From positions 1,240,001-1,304,000 of the forward strand of contig NZ_CP074371.1 of NCBI RefSeq assembly GCF_018362975.1: a DNA stretch of 64,000 nucleotides, read 5' to 3'. The stretch is from Nocardia tengchongensis. GTDB lineage: Bacteria > Actinomycetota > Actinomycetes > Mycobacteriales > Mycobacteriaceae. The notes under the pieces were generated by a model. That model saw nothing but the letters and a program-made list of their open reading frames with translations. It was not told where the DNA came from and ran no database searches. Made by a program: the position numbers and the translations under genes. Positions within the stretch are counted from its first letter, which is position 1. Each line of letters starts with the position of its first letter. Positions 24,850-34,465 of this stretch are shown in pieces.

Positions 24850-26145
24850 ATGCCTGACATGCTCGAGCGCTACGTCTCGTGGCGGCGCGGACGCGACGGC
24901 GATCCCTTCCGGGTGCGCCTGCCGACCCTCGGATCCGTGCTCTTCACCGGCACTCCCGAGGGCGCGCGCGAACTGTTCCGGGCGCCGATGGACCTGCTCG
25001 AGCCGCCACTGCCCAACCCCATCGAGCCCATGGTCGGAGCCGCCTCGCTCATCCTGGCCCGGGGCGAGCGGCATCGACGCGAGCGGGCCCTGCTCGCGCC
25101 CGCGTTCCACCGCAATCGAATCAACGCCTACGCCACCGCCATTCGCGATGCGACGCTCGCCGAGCTGAACGGCGATCGCACCGGGACGCCGTGGCGGCCG
25201 GGCACCCGTGTCGACGCCCGCGCGGCGGCGCGAGCACTGACGCTGCGGGTCATCCTGGCGGCGGTGTTCGGCATCGACGAGCCCGCCCGCCGCGCCGAGT
25301 ACACCGCCGCCACCACGGCGTTCCTGGAGTCCTTCGGCAGCGCGCTGTTCCTGGCTCCCGCATTGCGCCGCACTATGTTCGGACTCTCCGGCTGGGAGCG
25401 ATTCGCCGCCGCACGGGATCGGCTCGACGAACTCATCGACGCGGAAGTGACCCGGCGGCGCGCGAGCGGGGACGGCGGGACGGATCTGCTGGCGCTGCTG
25501 CTCGACGCCCGCTACGAGGACGGGAACGCCATCACCGACACCGATCTGCGCGAGCAACTGCGCACACTGCTGGTGGCGGGGCACGAAACCACCGCGACGG
25601 CGCTGGTGTGGGCGCTGTACCGGCTGCACCGCGAACCCGCCACGCTGGCCCGGCTGCGCGACGAATTATCCGGCGCCGGAATAGATCCCGATCCCGCCGA
25701 GCTGATGAAGCTGCCCTACCTGGACGCGGTCTGCCAGGAGACGCTGCGACTGCATCCGCCGGTGCCGATCGTCTTACGCAGGCTCACAGGCGATTTCATG
25801 CTGCGCGGGACGCCGCTGGTGGCAGGCGACACCATGGGGGTGTCGGTGCATCTATTGCACACCGATCCCGCGGTATGGCCGGAGCCGCAGCGCTTCCGGC
25901 CCGAGCGATTCCTCGATCGGCGCTACAGCCCGTTCGAGTACGCCCCGTTCGGCGGCGGGCATCGGCGCTGTATCGGCGCGACTTTGGCCGATTACGAGCT
26001 GCGGATCGTGCTGGCGACGGTGGTGACGGGGGTGCGGATGCGGCTCGCGCCACGCTTCGCGCGGGGGGCCACGCCGCTGTCGGTGCCGCACACCATCACG
26101 GTCGGGCCGCGGCGCGCCATCACCTTCGACATCGTCGAGTCATGA
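24850..26145 (+). CDS. Cytochrome P450
   Basis: A 431-residue P450. The oxygen-binding I-helix motif AGHETT is at about 243-248, the K-helix E297xxR300 in ETLRLHPP, and the heme-ligand loop FGGGHRRC with Cys374. It is cytoplasmic with no anchor. The N-terminus begins MPDMLERYVSWRRGRDGDPF, lacking the usual proline-rich lead of many bacterial P450s. An upstream ATG at 24825 opens a 10-codon frame (MSTDTLERDA) that ends overlapping this gene, so a frameshift or a small leader is possible. No ferredoxin or reductase gene adjoins, so redox partners must come from elsewhere. Confidence 0.88.
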   Translation: MPDMLERYVSWRRGRDGDPFRVRLPTLGSVLFTGTPEGARELFRAPMDLLEPPLPNPIEPMVGAASLILARGERHRRERALLAPAFHRNRINAYATAIRDATLAELNGDRTGTPWRPGTRVDARAAARALTLRVILAAVFGIDEPARRAEYTAATTAFLESFGSALFLAPALRRTMFGLSGWERFAAARDRLDELIDAEVTRRRASGDGGTDLLALLLDARYEDGNAITDTDLREQLRTLLVAGHETTATALVWALYRLHREPATLARLRDELSGAGIDPDPAELMKLPYLDAVCQETLRLHPPVPIVLRRLTGDFMLRGTPLVAGDTMGVSVHLLHTDPAVWPEPQRFRPERFLDRRYSPFEYAPFGGGHRRCIGATLADYELRIVLATVVTGVRMRLAPRFARGATPLSVPHTITVGPRRAITFDIVES

Positions 26146-26332
26146 AGCGGCGTCGGTGATTTCGATCACAAGCAGGTTTCAGGAAGCGATCACTCCGAAA
26201 GCGGCCGTACCGGTGTCACTTTCGGGGAATCGCCGCCCCCAACGGCGCATACGCGCCCGGCAGGTAACCGACCTCAGGTCGTGTGACTCAGCGCACACCT
26301 AAGGGTCGGTATACATAACTGCGAGAACCCGA

Positions 26333-26361
26333 TTGGCTTGCCCGACAGATCGCTGTAGTAA
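26333..26361 (+). promoter_or_regulatory. Sigma-A-like promoter of the L,D-transpeptidase gene
   Basis: TTGGCT (26333-26338) and TAGTAA (26356-26361) are 17 bases apart, giving a start near 26368 and a leader of about 70 bases. A TATACAT sequence at 26319-26325 is an alternative -10 without a good -35. The rest of the 26146-26440 gap shows a weak hairpin (CCGAAAG...CTTTCGG, about 26195-26225) that may terminate the P450 gene. Confidence 0.5.
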
Positions 26362-26362
26362 T

Positions 26363-26406
26363 GAACGCGGGGTTGGGACTACTGCGGGTGAAGTGCGCCC
26401 GCGTTC
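26363..26406 (+). other. Stem-loop in the leader of the L,D-transpeptidase gene
   Basis: GAACGCGGG (26363-26371) pairs perfectly with CCCGCGTTC (26398-26406) around a 26-base loop, ending 34 bases before the GTG start. It spans most of the predicted leader. It may influence mRNA stability or translation; no known riboswitch class was recognised. Confidence 0.4.
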
Positions 26407-26440
26407 TGCGTTTGGAACGAAGATCTGAGAGGACCAAGCT

Positions 26441-27346
26441 GTGCGCCATACCCGGTATCGAAAGACGGGACTGATCGCCCTTGCCGCCATCGCGGCAACC
26501 GGAGCAGTGGTGGCAGCCCCCGCCTCGGCGACCCCGCTATGGCCGGGCGGCCCGGACATCCCGGGCACCCCCTCCGCCGTCATGCCGCAGCCCGAGCCGG
26601 GCTCGCTGCCGACCGACCCGAACGCCAAGGCGCCGGTTCCGCCCGCCAACTTCGCGGCCCCCAACATCAGCCCCGGCGACGGTGACGTGGTCGGCGTGGC
26701 CATGCCCATCATCATCAACTTCAAGGACCCGGTCGGCGACCACGCCGCCGCCGAGAAGTCGATCCGCATCACCTCCACCAACAAGGTGAACGGCCACTTC
26801 TACTGGATGGGCGACAAGCAGGTGCGCTGGAGGCCCGAGAACTTCTGGCCGTCCGGCTCCAAGGTGACCGTGCAGGCGGGCGGCACCGACGTCGCCTACT
26901 CGATCGGCGACGAGTTCATCACCACCGCCGACGACAACACCCACATGATCACCATCACCCGCAACGGCGAGGTCGTGAAGACCATGCCGACGTCGATGGG
27001 CAAGAAGGGTCACGAGACCCCGAACGGCACCTACATCATCAGCGAGAAGAACCGCAAGATGATCATGGATTCCTCCACCTACGGCGTGCCGACCACGGCG
27101 CCCGAGGGCTACAAGCTCGAGGTCGAGTACGCCACCCGCATGTCCAACAGCGGCATCTTCGTGCACGCCGCCCCGTGGAGCCTGGCGCAGCAGGGCGTCT
27201 CGGACTCCTCGCACGGCTGCCTGAACGTCTCCACCGAGGACGCCAAGTGGTTCCAGGAGAACGTGCAGAAGGGTGACCCGGTCATCGTGCAGAACACCGC
27301 CGGCGGCACCTTGAACACCAGTGACGGCTGGGGCGACTGGAACTGA
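26441..27346 (+). CDS. L,D-transpeptidase (YkuD domain)
   Basis: A 301-residue exported enzyme making 3-3 (meso-DAP to meso-DAP) peptidoglycan cross-links, acting outside the membrane. GTG 26441 begins a Sec signal (MRHTRYRKTGLIALAAIAAT... ASATP). An Ig-like domain (about residues 75-160; VVGVAMPIIINFKDPV, RWRPENFW) precedes the YkuD domain (about 165-285). The catalytic set is H242, then SHGC with H258 and nucleophile C260. The architecture is that of mycobacterial Ldt proteins with an immunoglobulin-like first half. It has its own promoter and leader hairpin and a strong terminator, so it is a single-gene unit. Confidence 0.9.
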   Translation: MRHTRYRKTGLIALAAIAATGAVVAAPASATPLWPGGPDIPGTPSAVMPQPEPGSLPTDPNAKAPVPPANFAAPNISPGDGDVVGVAMPIIINFKDPVGDHAAAEKSIRITSTNKVNGHFYWMGDKQVRWRPENFWPSGSKVTVQAGGTDVAYSIGDEFITTADDNTHMITITRNGEVVKTMPTSMGKKGHETPNGTYIISEKNRKMIMDSSTYGVPTTAPEGYKLEVEYATRMSNSGIFVHAAPWSLAQQGVSDSSHGCLNVSTEDAKWFQENVQKGDPVIVQNTAGGTLNTSDGWGDWN

Positions 27347-27360
27347 TCCAGCCCTGACGG

Positions 27361-27402
27361 CGAGGGCCGCGCTCGATTCGAGCGCGGCCCTCGCTGTTTT
27401 CT
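27361..27402 (+). terminator. Rho-independent terminator after the L,D-transpeptidase
   Basis: A 15-bp perfect stem CGAGGGCCGCGCTCG / CGAGCGCGGCCCTCG with a 3-base loop, followed by CTGTTTTCT. Confidence 0.85.
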
Positions 27403-27452
27403 ATTGGCTAACCGTTCATATGGTTTTGGTCTCGAAACATCTTGGGCGGTCG

Positions 27453-27458
27453 TACGAT
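27453..27458 (+). promoter_or_regulatory. Possible leaderless -10 element of ugpA
   Basis: TACGAT lies 7 bases before ATG 27466, where a transcript start would coincide with the initiation codon. No Shine-Dalgarno sequence precedes the ATG, which supports leaderless expression. A -35 match at the expected place is poor. Confidence 0.4.
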
Positions 27459-27465
27459 TCGGCCC

Positions 27466-28515
27466 ATGTCCGCGCCCCTCGGTGGTGTGCCCGGTGAACA
27501 GTCGGTGGCTGGTACCGACCGACAGTTCAGCGAGCTACCATCTGGAATTAACCAGACGGTTGCCAAAGGCCGCAAGGCTGCGCGGGTGCGATCTTGGCCC
27601 GAACGAGTACTCCCGACGCCCCCCGGGCGCGGGTGGCGCAACAGACCCTGGCGGGACTACGCGCTCTTCACCGTCCTGGTGGCGCCGAACCTGATCCTGT
27701 TGGGGCTGTTCGTCTATCGGCCGCTGATCGACAACGTCCGGCTGTCGTTCACCGACTGGAACATCTCGGCGACCACCCTGAGCTGGGTCGGTTTCGACAA
27801 CTACACCGAATGGTTCGGGCGCGACGACTCCTGGCAGATCGTCGGCAACACCGTGGTGTTCACCCTCGCCGCGGTGCTGGGCAGCATGATCCTGGGCCTG
27901 GCGCTGGCGCTGCTGCTGGACCGCAAACTCCTCGGCCGCAATGTGGTTCGGTCCGCCATCTTCGCGCCCTACGTGATCTCCGGCGCGGCCATCGGCGTGG
28001 GCTTCCAGTTCATCTTCGACCCGGGCTTCGGGCTGATCCCGGACCTGCTGCAGCGGATGGGAATCCACTCGCCCGACTTCGCGCAGGACCCGCACTGGGC
28101 GCTGTTCATGATCACGGTCACCTACATCTGGAAGAACCTGGGCTACAGCTTCGTCATCTATCTGGCGGCGCTGCAAGGAGTTCGGGCCGACCTGATGGAA
28201 GCCGCCGAGATCGACGGCGCCAGCCGCTGGACCACCTTCACCCGGGTGTTGCTGCCGCAACTGCGGCCCACCACCTACTTCCTGTCGATCACGGTGCTGC
28301 TCAACTCCCTGCAGGTCTTCGACCTGATCAACGTGATGACCCGCGGCGGGCCCATCGGCACCGGCACCACCACCATGATCTACCAGGTCTATCGCGAATC
28401 CTGGGTCAACCAGCGGGCCGGCTACGGCGCGGCCGTCGCCACCATCATGTTCCTGGTGCTGCTGATCGTGACGCTGATCCAGGTGCGCGTCATGGACCGA
28501 GGAGACGAGAAGTGA
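27466..28515 (+). CDS. ugpA: Glycerol-3-phosphate/glycerophosphodiester ABC permease UgpA
   Basis: A 349-residue MalF-type permease. ATG 27466 is chosen over the TTG at 27442. About 60 N-terminal residues are hydrophilic, then six membrane helices follow (first ALFTVLVAPNLILLGLFVYR). The EAA loop for the ATPase reads EAAEIDGASRWTTF. In the order ugpA-ugpE-ugpB-ugpC it matches the mycobacterial locus Rv2835c-Rv2832c, which imports glycerophosphocholine and related phospholipid head groups. GTG of ugpE overlaps its stop (GTGA). Confidence 0.88.
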   Translation: MSAPLGGVPGEQSVAGTDRQFSELPSGINQTVAKGRKAARVRSWPERVLPTPPGRGWRNRPWRDYALFTVLVAPNLILLGLFVYRPLIDNVRLSFTDWNISATTLSWVGFDNYTEWFGRDDSWQIVGNTVVFTLAAVLGSMILGLALALLLDRKLLGRNVVRSAIFAPYVISGAAIGVGFQFIFDPGFGLIPDLLQRMGIHSPDFAQDPHWALFMITVTYIWKNLGYSFVIYLAALQGVRADLMEAAEIDGASRWTTFTRVLLPQLRPTTYFLSITVLLNSLQVFDLINVMTRGGPIGTGTTTMIYQVYRESWVNQRAGYGAAVATIMFLVLLIVTLIQVRVMDRGDEK

Positions 28516-29360
28516 ACCGGATCGGCGTCAATCGAGAACTGTGGGCCAAGGTGTTCGGCTACGCCGCCATGGCGTGCGTGCTGATCATCATCGGCGTCCC
28601 GCTGTACTACATCCTCACGCGCTCGTTCATGGCGCACGCCGAGGTCTACTCCCAGCCGGTCAGCTACTGGCCGAAACAGTGGCTGGCCTCCAACTATCAC
28701 GACGCCACCACCACGCTGCCGTTCTGGCAGTTCCTGCGCAACTCCATCATCGTGACCAGCATCGTCTCGGCGGTGAAGTTCGTGCTCGGCGTGCTCAGCG
28801 CCTACGGGCTGGTGTTCCTGCGCTTCCCCGGCAAGAACATCGTGTTCCTGGTGATCATCGCGGCGCTGATGGTGCCCAACCAGATCACCATCATCTCCAA
28901 CTACGCGCTCATCGCGCAGCTGGGCTGGCGGAACACCTTCCAGGGCATCATCATCCCGCTCTGCGGCGTCGCCTTCGGCACCTTCCTGATGCGCAACCAC
29001 TTCCTGTCGCTGCCCTCGGAAGTGATCGAGGCGGCACGGATGGACGGCGCGGGCTGGTGGCGACTGCTCACCCGGGTGGTGCTGCCCATGTCCGGGCCGA
29101 CCATGGTGGCGTTCGCGGTGGTCACGCTGGTCAACGAGTGGAACGAATACCTGTGGCCGTTCCTGATGGCCGACGACGCGCGGGTCGCCACCCTGCCGGT
29201 CGGCCTGACCCTGCTGCAGAACACCGAGAACCCGAGCGTCACCAACTGGGGACCGGTCATGGCCGGGGTCATCCTGACCATGCTCCCCATCCTCGTCGTC
29301 TTCCTGGTGCTCCAGCGCCAGATGATCAAGGGCCTCACCTCCGGTGCGGTCAAGGGTTAA
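28512..29360 (+). CDS. ugpE: Glycerol-3-phosphate/glycerophosphodiester ABC permease UgpE
   Basis: The second permease, 282 residues from GTG 28512, which overlaps the ugpA stop. Six membrane helices begin at AMACVLIIIGVPLYYIL; the EAA loop is EAARMDGAGWWRLL. This loop and the one in UgpA dock on UgpC. It belongs to the MalG/UgpE family and pairs with UgpA as a heterodimer in the cytoplasmic membrane. The ugpB ribosome binding site (AGAAGGAGA) starts 5 bases after the stop. Confidence 0.88.
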   Translation: MNRIGVNRELWAKVFGYAAMACVLIIIGVPLYYILTRSFMAHAEVYSQPVSYWPKQWLASNYHDATTTLPFWQFLRNSIIVTSIVSAVKFVLGVLSAYGLVFLRFPGKNIVFLVIIAALMVPNQITIISNYALIAQLGWRNTFQGIIIPLCGVAFGTFLMRNHFLSLPSEVIEAARMDGAGWWRLLTRVVLPMSGPTMVAFAVVTLVNEWNEYLWPFLMADDARVATLPVGLTLLQNTENPSVTNWGPVMAGVILTMLPILVVFLVLQRQMIKGLTSGAVKG

Positions 29361-29379
29361 GTCCCAGAAGGAGATCCCC

Positions 29380-30726
29380 GTGTCCGAAACGCGCGCTTTT
29401 CAGAAGCACCGTCCCGCGCTGTCGCGTCGCGGCTTCCTCGGCCTCGCCGGTGCGGCCGCGGGCGCGGCGGCCCTGACCGCGTGCGCCGGCTCCGGTGGCG
29501 GCGGCACCCAGGGCGGCGACTCGAAGACCATCACCTTCTGGTCCAACCACCCGGGCACCTCCAAGGACCAGGAAACCGAGCTGATCAACCGGTTCCAGGC
29601 CAAGTACCCGGATCTGAAGGTCAACCTGGTCGACGCCGGCAAGAACTACGAAGAGGTCGCGACCAAGTTCAATGCCGCGCTCTCCGGCGGCGAACTGCCC
29701 CACGTGGTCATCCTGTCCGACGTGTGGTGGTTCAATTACGCCCTCAACGGCACCATCGAGCCGCTGGACAGCCACTTCTCCGCGGCCGGGGTGAACGTGT
29801 CCGACTACGTGGACACCTTCATCGGCGACTACAAGTTCAACGGCAAGACCTGGGCACTGCCCTACTCGCGCTCCACCCAGATCTTCTACTACAACAAGGA
29901 CGTCTGGGCGAAAGCCGGTCTGCCCGACCGCACCCCGGAGAGCTGGGCCGAATTCGACGAGTGGGGCCCCAAGATCCAGAGCGTGCTCGGCGCCGACAAG
30001 TGGGCGCACGGCTGGGGCGACGCCAAGAACTACCTGGCCTGGACCTTCCAGGGACCGTGCTGGACCTTCGGCGGCGCCTACTCCGACGACTGGAAGCTGA
30101 AGTTCAACGACCCGGCCACCATCAAGGCCGGCCAATACCTGCGCGACGCCATCAACACCAAGAAGTACGCCAGCATCCGGCCCACCTACGCGGTCGACTT
30201 CGGCAACGGCATCATCGCCTCCGCCATCGGCTCCACAGGCGACCTCAAGAGCATCAAGACCAACTCCGCCGGCAAGACCGAGTTCGGCACCGGCTTCCTG
30301 CCGCACCCGAACGGGCTGGCCGGCGCCACCACCGGCGGTGCGGGCCTGGCCATTCCGTCGCGGATCAGCGACGCCCGCAAGACGAACGCGCTGAAGTTCA
30401 TCGAGTTCATCACCAATGCCGCCAACACCTCCTACTTCTCGCAGGCCACCGGCTACATCCCGGTGCGCAAGTCGGCGCAGCAGGATCCGAGCATGGCCGA
30501 CTTCCTGGCCAAGAACCCGAACTTCAAGACCGCCATCGACCAGCTGCCGCTGACCAAGCCGCAGAACAACGCGCGCGTGTTCGTGCCCGGCGGCGACCAG
30601 ATCATCGGCACCGGGCTCGAGCAGATCGGCCTGCAGAACCGGGATGTGGCAGGGGCTTTCGGTGACATCACCAACCAGCTGCAGACCATCATCGACCGGC
30701 AGATCACGCCGAAGCTGCCCAAGTAA
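29380..30726 (+). CDS. ugpB: Extracellular solute-binding lipoprotein UgpB
   Basis: A 448-residue substrate-binding protein. GTG 29380 follows AAGGAGA at the right spacing. The signal has a twin-arginine-like RRGFLG and a lipobox LTAC, so it may be exported folded and lipid-anchored. Segments such as FWSNHPGTSKDQETELINRF, VDAGKNYEEVATKFNAAL and TGGAGLAIPS closely follow what I recall of M. tuberculosis UgpB (Rv2833c), which binds glycerophosphocholine. It captures the substrate for UgpAE. The stop is followed by the long inverted repeat at 30736-30801. Confidence 0.9.
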   Translation: MSETRAFQKHRPALSRRGFLGLAGAAAGAAALTACAGSGGGGTQGGDSKTITFWSNHPGTSKDQETELINRFQAKYPDLKVNLVDAGKNYEEVATKFNAALSGGELPHVVILSDVWWFNYALNGTIEPLDSHFSAAGVNVSDYVDTFIGDYKFNGKTWALPYSRSTQIFYYNKDVWAKAGLPDRTPESWAEFDEWGPKIQSVLGADKWAHGWGDAKNYLAWTFQGPCWTFGGAYSDDWKLKFNDPATIKAGQYLRDAINTKKYASIRPTYAVDFGNGIIASAIGSTGDLKSIKTNSAGKTEFGTGFLPHPNGLAGATTGGAGLAIPSRISDARKTNALKFIEFITNAANTSYFSQATGYIPVRKSAQQDPSMADFLAKNPNFKTAIDQLPLTKPQNNARVFVPGGDQIIGTGLEQIGLQNRDVAGAFGDITNQLQTIIDRQITPKLPK

Positions 30727-30735
30727 GAACTAGCC

Positions 30736-30801
30736 CTCACGCTGCCGTCAGGGGCCGGAGGCGGCAGCCTGCGTAACCACGTAGGCCCCCGGCAGCGTGA
30801 G
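30736..30801 (+). other. Long inverted repeat between ugpB and ugpC
   Basis: CTCACGCTGCCG (30736-30747) is perfectly complementary to CGGCAGCGTGAG (30790-30801), and an inner GGGGCC (30751-30756) pairs with GGCCCC (30784-30789), leaving a roughly 27-base apical region. There is no T-tract. Such elements downstream of binding-protein genes can stabilise the upstream mRNA or reduce read-through, keeping the ATPase lower than the binding protein. Confidence 0.6.
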
Positions 30802-30826
30802 TATTGGACAAGGAGACCCGCCCGCC

Positions 30827-31906
<1,080 letters not shown>

Positions 31907-31925
31907 CCCCACGATCTACCTCGCC

Positions 31926-31957
31926 CTCGAGCCCCGCCCGTCAGGGCGGGGCTCGAG
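31926..31957. terminator. Bidirectional terminator between ugpC and M13 peptidase
   Basis: A 14-bp perfect stem CTCGAGCCCCGCCC / GGGCGGGGCTCGAG with GTCA loop, between convergent genes. Confidence 0.83.
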
Positions 31958-31974
31958 ATCTCAGAGGTGAGTGA

Positions 31975-33957
31975 TCACCAGATCTTCACGCGCTCCGCCG
32001 GATCCAGGTAGAGGGCGTCGCCGGGAGTGACCTCGAAGGCTTCGTGGAAGCTGTCGAGGTTGCGGACGACGCCGTTGCAACGGAACTCCGGCGGGGAGTG
32101 CGGATCCACCGCCAGACGGCGGATCGCCTCCTCCGAGCGAGCCTTGGTGCGCCACACCTGCGCCCAGCCGAAGAACACCCGCTGCAGGCCGGTCATTTCG
32201 TCGAGCACCGGGGCGTCCTGGCCCTCGATGGCGATCTTGTAAGCCTCCAGCGCGATCGTGAGGCCGCCCAGATCACCGATGTTCTCGCCGATGGTGAACT
32301 CGCCGTTGACCGTGTGATCGTCGGAGAGCTCCTTGGGGGAGAAGGTGTTGTACTGGGCGATCAGCGCCTTGGTGCGCTTACCGAATTCGGTGCGGTCCGA
32401 CTCGGTCCACCAGTCGATCATGTTGCCGTCGCCGTCGTACTTCGAACCCTGATCGTCGAAGCCGTGGCCGATCTCGTGACCGATGACCGCGCCGATGCCG
32501 CCGTAGTTGGCGGCGTCGTCGGCGTTCATGTCGAAGAACGGGGGCTGCAGAATCGCGGCCGGGAAGACGATCTCGTTCATGCCCGGGTTGTAGTAGGCGT
32601 TCACCGTCTGCGGGGTCATGAACCATTCACCGCGATCCACCGCGCCACCCAGCTTGTTCAGGTCGCGGTCGTGCTCGGCGGCGTAACCGCTGCGGTAGTT
32701 GCCCACCACATCGGCGGGATCCACGGTGACCGCCGCGTAATCGCGCCACTCGTCCGGGTAGCCGATCTTGGGGGTGAACTTCTCCAGCTTGGCCAGCGCG
32801 GCCTGGCGGGTGTCGGGGCCCATCCACTCCAGCCGAGAGATATTGCGGCGGTAAGCCTCCTGGAGGTTCTCCACCAGCTCGACCATGCGGGCCTTGGCCT
32901 CCGGCGGGAAGTGCCGCGCCACATAGAGTTTGCCGACCGCCTCGCCCAGCAGGTCCTGCACCAGGGACACGCCGCGCTTCCAGCGCTCCCGGTTCTCCTG
33001 AGCACCGGTCAGGGTGCGGCCGTAGAAATCGAAATTGGCCTCGACCAGATCCGCGGTGAGATAAGGTGCGCGAGCCTTCACCACCCGCCACGCCGCCCAC
33101 GCCTTCCAGTCGTCCAGCGACTCGGCGGCCCAGGTCTGGGCGAAGGTGCGCACGTAATCGGGCTGGCGCACCACCAGTTCCGCGAACAGTTCCGCGCCCG
33201 AGCGGTCCAGGCCGGCGGCCAGCGCGGACGTCCAGGCGGTCCAGTCGAATTCCGGATTCTCGGCGGTCAGCGCCTCGAAAGTAATGAGGTTGTAGCTCAA
33301 TTCGGCGTCGCGGCGGCGCACCACGTCCCAATGGCCCGCGGCCAGTTTCGCTTCCAGGTCGAACACGCGCTGTGCGTCGTAGTCCAGGCCCGCCAGTTCG
33401 AACATGCGGCGAATGTGGGTGACGTACTTCTCGCGGATCTCGGCGTACTCGTCCTTGTGGTAGTACGACTCGTCCGGCAGTCCGATGCCGGACTGGGTGG
33501 CGTGCACCAGGTAGCGGGCGGAGTTCTTGTCGTCGGTGTCGACGTAGAAGGCCAGCGCACCACCGACGCCGGTGCGCTGCAGGCGGCCGATCAGGGCGGC
33601 GAATTCCGCGCGATCGGCGACGGCGGCCACGGCGGCCAGCTCCTCGGCGATCGGGGTCAGGCCGGCGGCCTCGATGGCCTCGGCGGCCATGAAGCTGTTG
33701 TAGAGGTCGCCGATCTTGCGCTCCTCCGAGCCGGGGGCGGCGTCGGCGGCCGAGGCGTCCTGGATGATCTTCTGCACATCCAGTTCGGCCTGGTCGTAGA
33801 GCGTGCGGAAGGCACCGTCGACGGCCCGGTCGGCCGGGATCTCGTAGGTGTCCAGCCACTTGCCGTTGACGTGCGCGAACAGGTCGTCCTGCACCCGAAC
33901 GTCCGCGTCACGGAAGGACAGGTCGATACCGGAGGGAGGCGTCAGCTGCGAAGTCAC
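31975..33957 (-). CDS. M13 family zinc metallopeptidase (Zmp1/PepO-like)
   Basis: A neprilysin-type peptidase of 660 residues. I start it at GTG 33957, because CATACT sits 7 bases upstream (33970-33965 on the minus strand) as a leaderless -10 and the resulting N-terminus (VTSQLTPPSGIDLS) matches the family. An upstream GTG at 33975 is possible. The zinc site is HEIGH at 494-498 with E558 in ENIGDLGG as third ligand; the substrate-binding motif NAYYNP precedes it. No signal peptide is visible, as in M. tuberculosis Zmp1 (Rv0198c), which is nevertheless found outside the cell. It cleaves short peptides. Confidence 0.88.
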   Translation of the reverse strand: MTSQLTPPSGIDLSFRDADVRVQDDLFAHVNGKWLDTYEIPADRAVDGAFRTLYDQAELDVQKIIQDASAADAAPGSEERKIGDLYNSFMAAEAIEAAGLTPIAEELAAVAAVADRAEFAALIGRLQRTGVGGALAFYVDTDDKNSARYLVHATQSGIGLPDESYYHKDEYAEIREKYVTHIRRMFELAGLDYDAQRVFDLEAKLAAGHWDVVRRRDAELSYNLITFEALTAENPEFDWTAWTSALAAGLDRSGAELFAELVVRQPDYVRTFAQTWAAESLDDWKAWAAWRVVKARAPYLTADLVEANFDFYGRTLTGAQENRERWKRGVSLVQDLLGEAVGKLYVARHFPPEAKARMVELVENLQEAYRRNISRLEWMGPDTRQAALAKLEKFTPKIGYPDEWRDYAAVTVDPADVVGNYRSGYAAEHDRDLNKLGGAVDRGEWFMTPQTVNAYYNPGMNEIVFPAAILQPPFFDMNADDAANYGGIGAVIGHEIGHGFDDQGSKYDGDGNMIDWWTESDRTEFGKRTKALIAQYNTFSPKELSDDHTVNGEFTIGENIGDLGGLTIALEAYKIAIEGQDAPVLDEMTGLQRVFFGWAQVWRTKARSEEAIRRLAVDPHSPPEFRCNGVVRNLDSFHEAFEVTPGDALYLDPAERVKIW

Positions 33958-34044
33958 GATCCCCAGTATGCCCACTGCGAGGGCATCCGGCCGGGGTGTG
34001 TGAACTTCGCGCCACGTGCGTTCACGATCGGTGAACGCAACGGC

Positions 34045-34458
34045 TCACGCGGTCACGGGAACCCGGTCGAACTCGCCGTCCCGTGCCCCGTCGACGAACG
34101 CACGCCATTCGCCGGGGGTGTAGACCAGGGTCGTGACGCCGTGCCGGAGGGTGGTGTGGCCGTCCGCACCGGTCTCCGCGCCGAGCGCGGTGCGGAGCCG
34201 GGAGAGCGGGTGGCGGCCCAGCACCGCGGCCAGGAATGTCATCCATTCGGCCGCGGCGACGGTGATGATGGGCTCGTCGTCCAGGCGGTGTTCCGGATTG
34301 CGCCGGTACTTGCTGTCGCGGATGAGCACCGCATCACCGTCGAATCGAACCTCCACGCACTGATTTCCGTTATTGGTACGAGTCGACGTGAACCAGCCGG
34401 TGGATTCCGGCCGATACTTCGCGGTGGTAAGCATGGGCAGCATTTTACCGTTACGCAT
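34045..34458 (-). CDS. DUF397-like small protein paired with XRE regulator
   Basis: ATG 34458 lies 6 bases after AGGAG and 7 bases after the stop of the XRE gene, so the long upstream frame to 34665 is rejected. The 137-residue product contains a DUF397-like segment (KYRPESTGWFTSTRTNNGNQ, CVEVRFDGDAVLIRDSKYR) followed by an AAEWMTFLAAV helix. After a linker, a second similar half (TTLVYTPGEWRAFVDGARDGEF) repeats the pattern. DUF397 proteins almost always accompany DUF5753-type XRE regulators in actinobacteria, where they act as a two-protein regulatory pair, in some cases controlling development. The duplicated domain is less usual. Confidence 0.8.
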   Translation of the reverse strand: MRNGKMLPMLTTAKYRPESTGWFTSTRTNNGNQCVEVRFDGDAVLIRDSKYRRNPEHRLDDEPIITVAAAEWMTFLAAVLGRHPLSRLRTALGAETGADGHTTLRHGVTTLVYTPGEWRAFVDGARDGEFDRVPVTA

Positions 34459-34465
34459 GCGTCTC

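Noticed and set aside
26363..26406. Known riboswitch upstream of the L,D-transpeptidase
   Set aside because: The leader of about 70 bases is too short for a c-di-AMP or other familiar switch, and no conserved core was recognised.
29344..29379. Earlier GTG start of ugpB
   Set aside because: The ribosome binding site AGAAGGAGA lies inside it and the signal peptide begins at 29380.
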